This document shows, in pieces, positions 8,846 through 17,718 of a stretch of DNA of 64,000 nucleotides; the stretch's first letter is position 1; each line of letters begins with the position of its first letter. Position numbers and translations under genes: made by a program. Origin of the DNA: Listeria costaricensis (GTDB lineage: Bacteria > Bacillota > Bacilli > Lactobacillales > Listeriaceae); NCBI RefSeq assembly GCF_900183385.1, contig NZ_FXUT01000007.1, positions 62,001-126,000 on the forward strand, read 5' to 3'. The notes under the pieces were generated by a model that made no database searches, was not told the origin of the DNA, and saw nothing but the letters and a program-made list of their open reading frames with translations.

Positions 8846-9526
8846 ATGACACGCGCTATCCGCTCAATCATTGAGCAAAACCTTTTGGACACTGTTTATG
8901 AGCCAATTGTCAACATCCAGACACAGGAAATTTTTGGCTATGAATCGCTCACTCGACTTCAAGATCAGCAAATTTTCAAAAATATTCGTGCTTTTATTAC
9001 CGCATGTGAAGCGGCTGGCTTGCGTTATGAGTTTGAGCTGCAAACTTTGCTAAACGCCATCCATCGCTTTCCTCACAAAGATGGACGTATTTTTATTAAT
9101 ATTTCTTATGACACATTTCTCGATCATTATGTCTATCTCCAACAACTTCTTGAGACAAACGGGCAGGTGACCTTTGAATTTTTAGAAACGTCTATCCTTC
9201 CCCCTGAACGAATGGCTGAACTCCACCAAAAGATCCAACCTTTACGGACGGCTTACGATACGTTTTTTGCTATTGATGACTTTGGCTCTGGCTATGCAGA
9301 TGTTGACCGTATTTTGAGTCATTCTGCTGATTTTGTCAAAACAGATACGTCGCTACTTCAAGATTTGCTTGAAAATCCCGGTAAACAGCTGGTCATCCAA
9401 AATCTCCACCATTATTTGGAAAAAAATGGCCAAGCATTAATTGTTGAAGGCGTTGAAACAAAAGAACAACTGGACTATCTCGTTCAGCTTGGAATCCACT
9501 ACGCCCAAGGTTATTATTTCAATTAA
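8846..9526 (+). CDS. pdeC: EAL-domain c-di-GMP phosphodiesterase (PdeC type)
   Basis: Degrades c-di-GMP to pGpG. The 226-residue protein is a stand-alone EAL domain with a variant signature ESL (Glu 33 retained), followed by the metal and catalytic landmarks NIS, EFLETS, IDDFGSGY, VKTD and EGVET, so the catalytic set appears complete. ATG 8837 sits on the ribosome-binding site; ATG 8846 is preceded by AAGGAAG at 9 nt and is preferred. It ends the operon and its stop codon lies in the 5' arm of a bidirectional terminator that carries an inserted element. Confidence 0.9.
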   Translation: MTRAIRSIIEQNLLDTVYEPIVNIQTQEIFGYESLTRLQDQQIFKNIRAFITACEAAGLRYEFELQTLLNAIHRFPHKDGRIFINISYDTFLDHYVYLQQLLETNGQVTFEFLETSILPPERMAELHQKIQPLRTAYDTFFAIDDFGSGYADVDRILSHSADFVKTDTSLLQDLLENPGKQLVIQNLHHYLEKNGQALIVEGVETKEQLDYLVQLGIHYAQGYYFN

Positions 9527-9631
9527 AAATGCGGCTTTCTGATAGATGCATGACTGGATCCCCCAAAATTAGACCTGAAAAATCTACCTTTTGAGGGCCA
9601 CGACAGCAACACTACCGAAAGCCGCATTTTT
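9525..9631. terminator. Bidirectional terminator split by an inserted element
   Basis: A perfect 15-bp inverted repeat, AAAAATGCGGCTTTC at 9525-9539 and its complement at 9617-9631, flanks a 77-nt loop. Poly-T tracts on both strands fit termination of both pdeC and the convergent Crp-like gene. Removing the 55-bp element in the loop plus one GCA copy leaves a loop of about 19 nt, a normal terminator. Confidence 0.8.
9551..9605. mobile_element. 55-bp IS3-like miniature element, copy 1
   Basis: Begins TGACTGGATCCCCCAAAATT and ends with the imperfect complement (…CTTTTGAGGGCCACGACA), so the two ends form an inverted repeat of about 23 nt with a TG...CA terminus and a C-run followed by AAAA, as in IS3-family (IS150-type) ends. 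It is flanked by GCA direct repeats (9548-9550 and 9606-9608), the 3-bp duplication size of IS3 elements. It contains no coding capacity. The assignment as a mobile element is inference from this architecture and from the second copy at 11559. Confidence 0.55.
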
Positions 9632-9632
9632 A

Positions 9633-10295
9633 TTAGTGGTATGAATTTAGTGCAATAAAGTGTTCGTCCACAATCTTTCGTGCAATTTTCCAGCACCCAT
9701 CTTCTTTTGCAATCGTCCCTTCGTCACGCAAAGCCGTCAATTGCTGATAAAAAGAGCTTCTAGACAGCATACAATAACTATTCAAAAATGTCGTGCTAAT
9801 TTCTTTTGAAAAAATGTAAAAGTCCTCATCCATCGTTGGGCGCAAAATCTGCACAAGGTTCACAAAACTGCGCAAAAGAAAATTCTGATGCTCTTCATAA
9901 AGAAGCATGGACTTCAAATAAAGCGGTCTAGTCAGCTCTTTCATGATAAAGAATTGAAAACCATAATTCTCGGAAAATGATAGCGCATATTGAAGATCTG
10001 CCTTTTTATACTTATAAACAAGGCAATGTGATAACGCCTTAAACGTAAATTGATTGGGGATATTATCCATGACCATATAGTAACCCATCATATACCCAGC
10101 ACCAATAGCCGAATACAGACTCTTCGCTTCTGTATTTAGGTAGGCTGCCGCACAGCCGTTCACTAGTAAATAAACATAGTCATCTTTGACATTTTCCACA
10201 ATCACTTCTTTAGGCTTATAAACTTCTTTTTTAACAAGAAAATGGTATTGATTCATCATTCGAATAAGTTCTTGGTGGTTAAATAAATTCTGCAT
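9633..10295 (-). CDS. Crp/Fnr (PrfA-like) transcriptional regulator
   Basis: A 220-residue protein with an N-terminal cyclic-nucleotide-binding-like beta-roll (about 15-120, NGCAAAYLNTEAKSLYSAIG) and a C-terminal winged helix (SRSSFYQQLTALRDEGTI). The open frame extends upstream, but AAGGAG 8 nt before the ATG at 10295 sets the start (MQNLFNHQEL). Listeria genomes carry many such PrfA-related paralogues; the ligand and targets here are unknown. A perfect palindrome lies just upstream (10315-10333). It is convergent with the c-di-GMP operon and divergent from the serine hydrolase gene. Confidence 0.78.
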   Translation of the reverse strand: MQNLFNHQELIRMMNQYHFLVKKEVYKPKEVIVENVKDDYVYLLVNGCAAAYLNTEAKSLYSAIGAGYMMGYYMVMDNIPNQFTFKALSHCLVYKYKKADLQYALSFSENYGFQFFIMKELTRPLYLKSMLLYEEHQNFLLRSFVNLVQILRPTMDEDFYIFSKEISTTFLNSYCMLSRSSFYQQLTALRDEGTIAKEDGCWKIARKIVDEHFIALNSYH

Positions 10296-10314
10296 ACTCT
10301 CTCGCTCCTTAATC

Positions 10315-10333
10315 TTACTATAATATATAGTAA
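10315..10333. promoter_or_regulatory. Perfect 8-3-8 palindrome upstream of the Crp-like gene
   Basis: TTACTATA-ATA-TATAGTAA, 20 nt before the start codon and overlapping TATATT/TATAAT-like -10 sequences on the minus strand. It looks like an operator, possibly autoregulatory; it does not match the PrfA box (TTAACANNTGTTAA). Confidence 0.5.
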
Positions 10334-10507
10334 CACGTATTTTCGCTAAATATGTCATAAAAGCATACAAAAAGCCTACATTATAATAGTTTTTTGTGAA
10401 CATTTTGCCATAAATCGACCTGATAAATAAAATAAATCGTCTTCCTTAAAATCATTTTCTGAGAATGTGGTACAATGAATCAGAATCAGCAAAGGAGTGG
10501 ATGGATC

Positions 10508-11533
10508 ATGTCATTTTCAAAAACAAAACAAGCTCTTTCAACACTTGTTGAGCAAAAAGCAGCACCCGGGATCAGCTATGCCATGATTTCTGCTCATGGC
10601 ATTGAAACGGCAGCAATCGGCGCGAAAGCACTTGTCCCAGCCGAAGAGCCGCTTCTCTTAACGGAAAACCCCGTCTATGATGTTGCCTCCTTAACGAAAG
10701 TGGTTGCAACCACCACTAGGATACTACAATTATTGGAAGCGAAACAGCTAACTCTTGATGCGCCCATCTGTAAGTGGCTGACCGATTTCCGCTATTCGGA
10801 AGTTACCGTGTTGGATCTTTTAACACATGCATCCGGCTTAGCTAAAAATATCCCCGGCTTCCCAATGCAGCATGCAGCAGATGTCCGGCGCTACGTGATG
10901 GCAACACCTCAGGTCACACCCGTTCGTCAAAAAATCGAATATAGCGACGCCAATTTTCTGCTACTCGGCTATCTGATTGAAACGATCGACAGGATGCCCT
11001 ATGAAGAGAGCATGCAGCAGCATATCCTCACGCCGCTGAAAATGACGGCCAGCAGTTTTTATCGCACTGACCCGCTCCATGCCGTGCCAACTGAGCTTGA
11101 CACAGAACGCGGACTCATCCGAGGAGTCGTCCATGACTTCAAAGCTTTTACTGCTGGCGGCAACACGGGACATGCAGGGTTATTTGCACCGCTCGACGAT
11201 CTGCTACGCTATGCGGAGGCACTGCTCTTCCCGAAAACCCATCCTTTTTTGAAAGTCGAAACGCTGAACCTGATGGCACATAACTATACAGCTGGTCTGA
11301 ACCGCAGTCGTGGTTTAGGATTCGATCTTCGCCCTACCGAATGCGGTCATTTCGCCCTCTATCATACCGGCTTTACAGGCACGTTTATGGTGCTGGATCA
11401 AAGGCGTCAATCAGGACTGATCGTCTTGTCTAACCGTGTTCACCCAACAAGAAAAAATGAAGCCTTCAATCAGGCACGCGAACAAATTGCCGATCTTTTT
11501 CTGCAAGAAATATCAAGCAATAGGCGCCCTTAA
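10508..11533 (+). CDS. Serine hydrolase, class C beta-lactamase-related family
   Basis: A 341-residue protein of the beta-lactamase/DD-peptidase superfamily. SLTK at 61-64 provides the nucleophile Ser and Lys (SxxK), and YSDAN near 155 is the YxN-type motif; HTGFTG near the C-terminus fits the third (KTG-like) box. No signal peptide or membrane segment is visible, so it may be a cytoplasmic esterase or peptidase. ATG 10508 is chosen over an upstream in-frame ATG because AGGAGTGG lies 7 nt before it. TGGTACAAT at 10468-10476 may be an extended -10. The function beyond hydrolase is not predictable. Confidence 0.8.
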   Translation: MSFSKTKQALSTLVEQKAAPGISYAMISAHGIETAAIGAKALVPAEEPLLLTENPVYDVASLTKVVATTTRILQLLEAKQLTLDAPICKWLTDFRYSEVTVLDLLTHASGLAKNIPGFPMQHAADVRRYVMATPQVTPVRQKIEYSDANFLLLGYLIETIDRMPYEESMQQHILTPLKMTASSFYRTDPLHAVPTELDTERGLIRGVVHDFKAFTAGGNTGHAGLFAPLDDLLRYAEALLFPKTHPFLKVETLNLMAHNYTAGLNRSRGLGFDLRPTECGHFALYHTGFTGTFMVLDQRRQSGLIVLSNRVHPTRKNEAFNQAREQIADLFLQEISSNRRP

Positions 11534-11637
11534 AAAAACGCCCTCTGAAGAAAACTTTTGAACCGCCCGCTAAAAGGTAAGATTGGTTGTCTAGCTTTTT
11601 GGCGGGTAGTTCATTTCTCACCTTCAGTCGGCGTTTA
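11531..11637. terminator. Second bidirectional terminator split by an inserted element
   Basis: Outer stem AAACGCC (11536-11542) with GGCGTTT (11630-11636), a 2x2 internal mismatch, then CTGAAG (11545-11550) with CTTCAG (11622-11627). T-runs fit both strands. It lies between the convergent serine hydrolase and YhiN genes; the 3' arm overlaps the YhiN stop codon. Without the 55-bp insert and one TTT copy the loop shrinks to 13 nt. Confidence 0.75.
11559..11613. mobile_element. 55-bp IS3-like miniature element, copy 2
   Basis: Starts TGAACCGCCCGCTAAAAGGT and ends with its imperfect complement (GCTTTTTGGCGGGTAGTTCA), giving inverted ends of about 20 nt. It is exactly the same length as the element at 9551, with TG...CA termini, a GC block and AAAA core, and a shared AAAAGGTA stretch when that copy is reversed. 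It is flanked by TTT on both sides (11556-11558, 11614-11616), a candidate 3-bp target duplication. It has no open reading frame. Confidence 0.58.
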
Positions 11638-12891
11638 CTTATTGATTAAACCTGCATGATAGCCAGCAGTGTGGCCTGTTACAAGCGCACTGGTTATATT
11701 GTAACCACCTGTATAGCCATTGATATCTAGTATCTCACCACAGAAAAAGAGACCAGCTGTTTTTTTCGACTGCATTTCTTGCGGAACAATTTCTTTGACA
11801 GAAACGCCTCCCCCAGTCACAAAGGCCTTATCAAAATCAAGCGTCCCATTTACACGAAACCGAAAATCTTTTAATTGTTCACAGAAATGCTCGATTTTTT
11901 TAGGGCTTACCTGTTGAACGACCTGTTCAGCATCAATATCCGCTTGTTCCAGCATAAACAGCAGTATTTTTTCCTGCTGAATCGCATGGAGGGCGTTCTT
12001 AATTGTTTTTTTCGGATTTTCTTGCAGCAACTCACGAATCCACTTTGTTACTTCCTGATCCGTTTCGTCTGGGAATAGGTCTAGTTTCATCCAAACCTGC
12101 TCACTTTTTTTCAAGGCCTGTTGGACAAACATACTGCATCTAAGCGCCGCTGGACCCGAAATCCCAAAATGGGTAAAAATCATATCCATCTGGTGTGTAA
12201 CCACGGTTTTATTTTTTTTACCCAGAACAGACAGACTGACATTCCGAAGCGACGTGCCCTGTAGTCTTCTTGACTTGATAAAAGGTTCATTTGAAGTAAT
12301 AGGCACTTCTGTCGGATAAAGCTCCGTGATGGTATGACCTGCCTCTTCCGCCCACTTGTAGCCATCACCTGTCGAACCTGTGCGTGGAACCGCTTTGCCG
12401 CCAACCGCCACAATCACGGCACTGGCATGAATGGTCTCCCCATTTCCAAGTTTCACCCCAGCCACATGTCCGTCTTGATAAAGTACTTTTTGAACCGGTG
12501 TTTTCAAAAATACCCGCACGCCCAGCTCATCCATCCGCGCTGTCATAGCATCCCGAACGGAACGAGCGCTATTGGACACCGGAAACATCCGACCATGATC
12601 CTCTTCCTTGAGTCCAACTCCAAGCGCTTCAAAAAAGGCAATAATATCCATATTATCAAAATGATGAAAAGCACTATACAAAAACCGACCATTTCCGGGA
12701 ATATGCGCAATGATCTCCTCTTTTGAACGCCGATTGGTCACATTACATCTCCCGCCCCCAGAAAGAATCAATTTCCGTCCCAGCTGTGGGCCTTTTTCAA
12801 TCAATAGTACGCGTTTCTTTTGCTCAGCAGCACTAATTGCCGCCATGAGTCCCGACGGTCCGCCGCCAATCACAATCACATCTGTTTCCAT
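11635..12891 (-). CDS. FAD-dependent oxidoreductase, YhiN/HI0933 family
   Basis: A 418-residue flavoprotein with an N-terminal FAD fold ([19 protein letters not shown]), the family signature [16 protein letters not shown], and the C-terminal FAD contact [20 protein letters not shown] that is diagnostic of the HI0933 family. Homologues are generally annotated as NAD(P)/FAD-dependent or aminoacetone oxidases; the physiological substrate is uncertain. Start supported by AAGGAG 8 nt upstream. It is monocistronic and convergent with the serine hydrolase gene. Confidence 0.88.
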   Translation of the reverse strand: METDVIVIGGGPSGLMAAISAAEQKKRVLLIEKGPQLGRKLILSGGGRCNVTNRRSKEEIIAHIPGNGRFLYSAFHHFDNMDIIAFFEALGVGLKEEDHGRMFPVSNSARSVRDAMTARMDELGVRVFLKTPVQKVLYQDGHVAGVKLGNGETIHASAVIVAVGGKAVPRTGSTGDGYKWAEEAGHTITELYPTEVPITSNEPFIKSRRLQGTSLRNVSLSVLGKKNKTVVTHQMDMIFTHFGISGPAALRCSMFVQQALKKSEQVWMKLDLFPDETDQEVTKWIRELLQENPKKTIKNALHAIQQEKILLFMLEQADIDAEQVVQQVSPKKIEHFCEQLKDFRFRVNGTLDFDKAFVTGGGVSVKEIVPQEMQSKKTAGLFFCGEILDINGYTGGYNITSALVTGHTAGYHAGLINK

Positions 12892-12950
12892 AATTCGACT
12901 CCTTAAAAAATAACTGCTCTAAGTATAGCACAACTGAAAAATATCCCGAT

Positions 12951-12980
12951 AAAAAAAGCACCGGTTTACTTACCGATGCT
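12951..12980 (-). terminator. Terminator after the YugP peptidase gene
   Basis: On the minus strand, AGCATCGGT-AAGTAA-ACCGGTGCT followed by seven T residues. Confidence 0.75.
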
Positions 12981-13003
12981 TGTGCAAAATCAACCAGATA
13001 CAA

Positions 13004-13687
13004 TTAGTCGCGATTCATATTGGTAAAAATCAACAGCAAACGTAGAAGCTCCAGTACTGCTACCGCCATTGCTGCCACATAGGTCATCGCTGCTGCACTA
13101 AGCACTTGTCTTGCTTGCGGCAATTCATCTGATGTGACAAAACCGCCAGATTCCAGCTGAACAAGCGCCCTCTTACTCGCATCGAATTCCACTGGCAGAG
13201 TGACCAATTGGAACAAAACACCTACAGCCATCAAAATAATCCCAATCAGCATCAAACCGGAAAGATTCGCAAACATCCCGATCAAAAGAAATACCCAGGA
13301 AATATTCGAGCTGAACATTGTAGCCGGCACGAGAGCTGAACGAACCCGCATCATCGTATAGCCTTCCTTATCCTGAATCACGTGACCAACTTCATGCGCT
13401 GCAACGGCAGCACCGGCAATCGTCCTGCCGTTATAGTTGCTGGAGGAAAGAAAGACGGTTTTCTTGCTTGGATCATAATGGTCACTTAAGACCCCGTTTG
13501 TTTCACGAACAGGTATATCTGACAAACCGTTTCGGTCTAAAATCATCCGTGCGACTTCAGCGCCAGTCAGACCACTTCTTACACCGACTTTTGCATATTT
13601 TGCATAAGTAGTTTTCACTCGGTATTGGGCCCAAAGCGGTATTGCTGCTACAAGTAAAAAGTAAATGATATACGTACTAAATGACAT
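13004..13687 (-). CDS. Membrane zinc metallopeptidase, YugP family
   Basis: A 227-residue membrane-bound neutral zinc metallopeptidase. The zinc motif HEVGH lies in AAHEVGHVIQDKEGY (about 94-108), with a downstream glutamate in the conserved FDASKRAL region (about 165-173) expected to complete the site. One hydrophobic segment lies at the N-terminus and two to three follow the active site (about 118-165, 200-220). Monocistronic. The natural substrate is not established for the family. Confidence 0.88.
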   Translation of the reverse strand: MSFSTYIIYFLLVAAIPLWAQYRVKTTYAKYAKVGVRSGLTGAEVARMILDRNGLSDIPVRETNGVLSDHYDPSKKTVFLSSSNYNGRTIAGAAVAAHEVGHVIQDKEGYTMMRVRSALVPATMFSSNISWVFLLIGMFANLSGLMLIGIILMAVGVLFQLVTLPVEFDASKRALVQLESGGFVTSDELPQARQVLSAAAMTYVAAMAVAVLELLRLLLIFTNMNRD

Positions 13688-13759
13688 GTTAAACGCCTCT
13701 TCTTCCTAATAGTTATTAGTTCATATTATACGGTATTACAATCGTTTTCTCAATCAGAT

Positions 13760-14356
13760 TTACTTACTATGAGGAAACTCTAATGTATAATGCTCTTTTT
13801 TTATGCATTTCTCATAAACGATCCAGAGCACAAAAATCGACAGCCAGAAAGTCGCATAGCCGATCACCGGCAAATACTGCTCCATGCCCATGTAGATCGG
13901 CATCTGGCCAAATAAATAATCAATGACATCATTATGTAGAATCCACACCGCAGCAATCAAAAAATGCCCGATGCGAAACCGGTAAAACGGCGCGTACATA
14001 AAGCCTTCCACCGCCATAAGTGCATGCGAAACCATCAACATCGCACCCGCCAGCAAGAAAGTTTTTTCTTCAATCATTAAGGCAATATTCATTCCCACCG
14101 CCCAAATACCATATTTCATCAGGCAGGTAAAAGCCAGTGCCTCCATGAGCGGCCAGTGCTTTTTCACCAAAAAGGCGCCCAGCACACATACAAAAAACAA
14201 AATGGCGGTTGGGCTATCCGGCACAAACAGCCAGTACCTCGGCTCCGTGATTTGAAGTTGCGGAATATACCAAATATAGCCATAAATCGCGCCAAGAACA
14301 TTGACCACAAATAATAACCGCAAAAAAGAGCGGTTTGACAGTAATGAATAAAACAT
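13760..14356 (-). CDS. DUF1405 (YpjA-like) membrane protein
   Basis: A 198-residue protein with about six hydrophobic segments and the conserved opening FLRLLFVVNVLGAIYGYIWY plus FVPDSPTA, characteristic of DUF1405 proteins found near aro and ypi genes in Bacillales. No catalytic motif is evident. The start ATG at 14356 has GGGG 6-7 nt upstream. Function unknown. Confidence 0.8.
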   Translation of the reverse strand: MFYSLLSNRSFLRLLFVVNVLGAIYGYIWYIPQLQITEPRYWLFVPDSPTAILFFVCVLGAFLVKKHWPLMEALAFTCLMKYGIWAVGMNIALMIEEKTFLLAGAMLMVSHALMAVEGFMYAPFYRFRIGHFLIAAVWILHNDVIDYLFGQMPIYMGMEQYLPVIGYATFWLSIFVLWIVYEKCIKKEHYTLEFPHSK

Positions 14357-14390
14357 GTCCCCTATAGCCCCTTCACTCGCTTATTTCATG

Positions 14391-14444
14391 AAAAAAGTCA
14401 AATTCACGCGTTTCCTTATAGACGCTCGCAAATTTGACTTTTAT
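14391..14444 (-). terminator. Terminator downstream of ypiB
   Basis: Inverted repeat AAAAGTCAAATT (14393-14404) with AATTTGACTTTT (14431-14442); six T residues follow on the minus strand. Confidence 0.75.
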
Positions 14445-14463
14445 TCCCCTCAGAAACGGTTCC

Positions 14464-14997
14464 CTAGTCGAACTGCTGATAGGCTTTCAAAAGCTCCCGG
14501 AAAGCCTGCTCATCCCGGTTGTCGAGCGCTTCATCAATCGCCTCTAAAAGTTTGGCTTTTGAAAAATCAGCCAGTGACCTGTTCAAAAATTGTGCCGCCA
14601 GCTCCTGTTCTTTCTTATCCAGTTTTACTTCCAGATAGGGATTCTCATCCCGAACCAGTGCATATTCGGGCGAGCTCAGTGCACCTTCAAAGTGCAGTTC
14701 AATAAATAAGGCCTCGTCCCAATTGAGACGAATATCATGAAAAGCTTTTTCCGGATCGCTAGTGGTCACATTCCCTTTAGAAAAGCGGAACGGTTCATCC
14801 TCCACGCCCTTGGCAGATAAAACCAAGCCTCGCGGAACCCCTTCAAGATCATCGACAAAGTGCACATATTCCATGATCTGATCATGCCCGGCAATATAGT
14901 TAAGAACCCACATGGCTTCCCGCATTTTCATCTGATGTGTACTCACCAGCCAGCGAATAAATTCTTTTTTCTCATCAACTGAAATGGATGCTTTCAT
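14464..14997 (-). CDS. ypiB: UPF0302 family protein YpiB
   Basis: A 177-residue soluble protein of the UPF0302/YpiB family (motif [23 protein letters not shown] and a C-terminal helical [17 protein letters not shown] region). An ATG at 15015 lies before the ribosome-binding site AAAGGGG; ATG 14997 lies 8 nt after that site and is preferred. It follows ypiA with the same orientation, as in Bacillus and Listeria downstream of the aro genes. In Bacillus the pair has been linked to quality control of respiratory complex assembly; here the role is inferred by family only. Confidence 0.85.
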   Translation of the reverse strand: MKASISVDEKKEFIRWLVSTHQMKMREAMWVLNYIAGHDQIMEYVHFVDDLEGVPRGLVLSAKGVEDEPFRFSKGNVTTSDPEKAFHDIRLNWDEALFIELHFEGALSSPEYALVRDENPYLEVKLDKKEQELAAQFLNRSLADFSKAKLLEAIDEALDNRDEQAFRELLKAYQQFD

Positions 14998-15025
14998 TTT
15001 CTTCGCCCCTTTCAAAAAATAACGG

Positions 15026-16285
15026 CTACTCTCCCGCTAAAAGGTCGATTATTTCCTCATCTTGCGGTTCAAAGCGCAGATATTTTGTTAAAATTTCCGT
15101 GGCTTTGCCTATTTCCCCTTCTTCGCGGAGGAATAACCCATAGTCGCGTAAAAAATCTGGCTGATTGGTAAAGAAAGGATAGGCACGTTCATAATTTGCT
15201 TTTGCTTTATTATATTGTTCTGTTTCTTGATATGCAACACTTAAGTCCCAAAAAATTTGCGGCTCCGCAATCTGTTCCTCACCGAGTGTTTCCGAAAGCT
15301 CAATCACGCCTTCATAGTCCCCATCTAAAATCAACCGCTTGTCGAGTGCCAAAATCGCTTCGATATACTCCTCATCCAAAACGATCGCCTGCCGGTAGTG
15401 TGCTTCCGCTTGCTGATTTTTCCCCATTGATTCAGCCAGTTTCCCTGCTTCTAAATACAGCTCCTTATTGAATTCATCCTGCTTGAGCCCTTCTTCAAAA
15501 GTAGCCAATGCTTCTTCCAGCTGTCCATTTTCCTGATAGCTCTTCGCCAAATAAGGATAAAGCGTCGTATACGCCGGATCATGTTCTTTCAGATGTTCAA
15601 AGGCATGGATGGCGCGCGGATATTCTTTCGCCTGAAAAGCCGTGAGTCCATAGCCAAACAGCGTATCCATCGATTCATTTTCCTCAATCGCCTTTTCGTA
15701 ATAAGGAAGCGCATCTTCAAACGCCCCACTCGCACTCAGCGCCTCGGCAATCCGCTCATAAAGTGAAACAGTCCCACCAAGCGTCACGAGCATCCCTTGA
15801 TCCACTGCACTCCGGTAACTGGAAACAGCCGAAGCAAAGCGACCTTGAGACAAATAATACTCACCCAGCGCAAAATCAATAATTGGTTCATCCGGTGCCA
15901 GTTCTTTCGCCTGCTTTAATTTTTGCTCGGTTACTTCAAATAAGCCCTGCATCTGATAAAGATCCGCCAAAACCAACAGACTTTCCAAATAGGCCTCATC
16001 TTCCGGACGCACAAGCTCCAAATAGCTTTGCGCATCGTCAATCTCATCTTTTTCCAGACTCACTTCTGCTGAGCGCACTAAAAGCTCGCCCTCATCCTTA
16101 TATTTAGCCAAAAGAAGCTCATATAAATCCTGTGCTTCATCCAAAAAGCCTAAACTAAACAACTGCTCAGCAAGAAAAAATTGTTCCTCATCACTGCCTT
16201 CTTGCAAAGCCCGTTCAAAATACGTGCGGGCCGCTTCCATATCCTCATGTTCGAGCGCATGAAGCATCTTCTCTGCAAATTCCAT
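15026..16285 (-). CDS. ypiA: Tetratricopeptide-repeat protein YpiA
   Basis: A 419-residue, strongly acidic protein made of about eleven TPR helical pairs from residue 20 to the end (for example [21 protein letters not shown] and [16 protein letters not shown]-like repeats). No signal peptide or membrane segment, so a cytoplasmic scaffold is likely. The start at 16285 ([11 protein letters not shown]) follows GAGAGG; the frame extends upstream without a ribosome-binding site. Its own extended -10 promoter is visible at 16322-16327, after the aro operon terminator. Forms a unit with ypiB 28 nt downstream. Confidence 0.88.
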   Translation of the reverse strand: MEFAEKMLHALEHEDMEAARTYFERALQEGSDEEQFFLAEQLFSLGFLDEAQDLYELLLAKYKDEGELLVRSAEVSLEKDEIDDAQSYLELVRPEDEAYLESLLVLADLYQMQGLFEVTEQKLKQAKELAPDEPIIDFALGEYYLSQGRFASAVSSYRSAVDQGMLVTLGGTVSLYERIAEALSASGAFEDALPYYEKAIEENESMDTLFGYGLTAFQAKEYPRAIHAFEHLKEHDPAYTTLYPYLAKSYQENGQLEEALATFEEGLKQDEFNKELYLEAGKLAESMGKNQQAEAHYRQAIVLDEEYIEAILALDKRLILDGDYEGVIELSETLGEEQIAEPQIFWDLSVAYQETEQYNKAKANYERAYPFFTNQPDFLRDYGLFLREEGEIGKATEILTKYLRFEPQDEEIIDLLAGE

Positions 16286-16321
16286 TTGACATCCTCTCAC
16301 CTTCAAAAAATCGTATCTTTT

Positions 16322-16327
16322 ATTATA
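16322..16327 (-). promoter_or_regulatory. Extended -10 of the ypiA-ypiB promoter
   Basis: TGGTATAAT on the minus strand, 37 nt upstream of ypiA. No good -35 is present, as expected for a TGn extended -10. Confidence 0.55.
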
Positions 16328-16359
16328 CCACCAATTCAAATGCCAAGAAAGAAGGTTGT

Positions 16360-16407
16360 TTGAAAAAGCAAAAGCCAAAAATCAGCATCCATGAGCTAAT
16401 TTCTGGC
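16360..16407 (-). terminator. Terminator of the aro operon
   Basis: Stem 16374-16407 with 11 of 13 pairs (GCCAGAAAT...ATTTTTGGC on the minus strand) followed by TTTTGCTTTTT. Confidence 0.6.
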
Positions 16408-16419
16408 AATTTTTCGCTA

Positions 16420-17706
16420 TTATGAAAGTAATGTGGCCAAATCTTCAAAGAAAGCCGGATAGCTGACACTAACAGCTTCCGCCCGTTCCAACTCCACTTC
16501 GCCCTCCTGAACAAGCAGTGCCGCAATTTGAAGCATCATGCCAATCCGGTGATCGCCATAGCTCGTCACTTTGGCACCATGAAGCGGCGTTTTCCCTCGA
16601 ATGATCATCCCGTCATCTGTTGGCGTAATATCAGCGCCCATCTTGTTTAGCTCTGTCGCTACCGCATCAATTCGATTGGTCTCTTTGACTTTCAGCTCTG
16701 CCGCATCTTTAATGACCGTCATGCCTTCTGCTTGCGTAGCCAAAAGCGCGATGATTGGCAACTCGTCGATTAGTCTCGGGATAATTTCACCGCCGATTGT
16801 CACACCTTTCAGCTCACTGGAACGAACCAGCAGATTGCCGGCCAATTTTCCTGTGCTGCGACTTGCATCATGGACTTCCACTTTGCCGCCCATTTCTTCC
16901 AGCACATCAAAAATCCCCGTCCGTGTTGGATTAAGTCCGACATGAGACAATTCAATCTCACTTCCCGGCAAAATACTCGCCGCCACAATAAAGAAAGCCG
17001 CTGAGGAGACATCACCCGGAACCGTCATTTCCTGTCCCTTGAAGGTTTGACCGCCACGAACCTTGATTGTCAGCCCGTCCATGTCAATCTCCCCGCCAAA
17101 TTGGCGAATCATATGCTCCGTATGATCGCGCGTTTTCTCCTTTTCATGAATGATTGTCTCGCCTTCCGCTTGGAGCGCTGCAAAAATAATCGCACTTTTG
17201 ACCTGCGCACTGGCTACCGGCATTGTATATTCAATCGCCTTTAGAGTGGCCCCGCCGGTTACAGCAATCGGTGCAAATTCCGTCCCGTCACGCCCTTCAA
17301 GGGTGGCGCCCATTTCACGAAGCGGCAGCATCACGCGGTTCATCGGCCGCTTGGCAATCGACGCATCGCCAAAAAGCACACTGTCGAACGGCTGCCCCGC
17401 CAAAATCCCCATCATCAGCCGAATTGTCGTACCGGAATTCCCGATATCAAGCCCCTCTGCTGGAGCCTTGAGACCATCAAAGCCTTTTCCATGTACAATA
17501 ATCTCTGAACCGTTGTCTTCAATGGCTACACCTAATTTTCGGAATGCCGCAATCGTACTGAGACAGTCATCCGCCCGAAGGAAATGCTTAATCACCGTTT
17601 TCCCTTCTGCCAGCGCCCCAAACATAATGCTGCGGTGGGACATCGATTTATCGCCTGGAACACTGATTTTGCCGCGCAACTTCTCTTTATTCGTCATTAA
17701 TTTCAT
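16420..17706 (-). CDS. aroA: 3-phosphoshikimate 1-carboxyvinyltransferase (EPSP synthase)
   Basis: Joins shikimate 3-phosphate and phosphoenolpyruvate, the sixth step of the shikimate pathway. The 428-residue protein shows [12 protein letters not shown] (phosphate/PEP-binding lysine) near residue 17, [11 protein letters not shown] near 90, the substrate-binding [17 protein letters not shown] with the catalytic Asp, and YGDHRIGM near 385. All major blocks are intact. It is the last gene of the aro operon, 12 nt after tyrA. Listeria literature often calls this gene aroE. Confidence 0.95.
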   Translation of the reverse strand: MKLMTNKEKLRGKISVPGDKSMSHRSIMFGALAEGKTVIKHFLRADDCLSTIAAFRKLGVAIEDNGSEIIVHGKGFDGLKAPAEGLDIGNSGTTIRLMMGILAGQPFDSVLFGDASIAKRPMNRVMLPLREMGATLEGRDGTEFAPIAVTGGATLKAIEYTMPVASAQVKSAIIFAALQAEGETIIHEKEKTRDHTEHMIRQFGGEIDMDGLTIKVRGGQTFKGQEMTVPGDVSSAAFFIVAASILPGSEIELSHVGLNPTRTGIFDVLEEMGGKVEVHDASRSTGKLAGNLLVRSSELKGVTIGGEIIPRLIDELPIIALLATQAEGMTVIKDAAELKVKETNRIDAVATELNKMGADITPTDDGMIIRGKTPLHGAKVTSYGDHRIGMMLQIAALLVQEGEVELERAEAVSVSYPAFFEDLATLLS

Positions 17707-17718
17707 TTGCTCAAGCTC

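Noticed and set aside
10441-10507. PrfA box upstream of the serine hydrolase gene
   Set aside because: No TTAACANNTGTTAA-like palindrome is present; only a possible extended -10.
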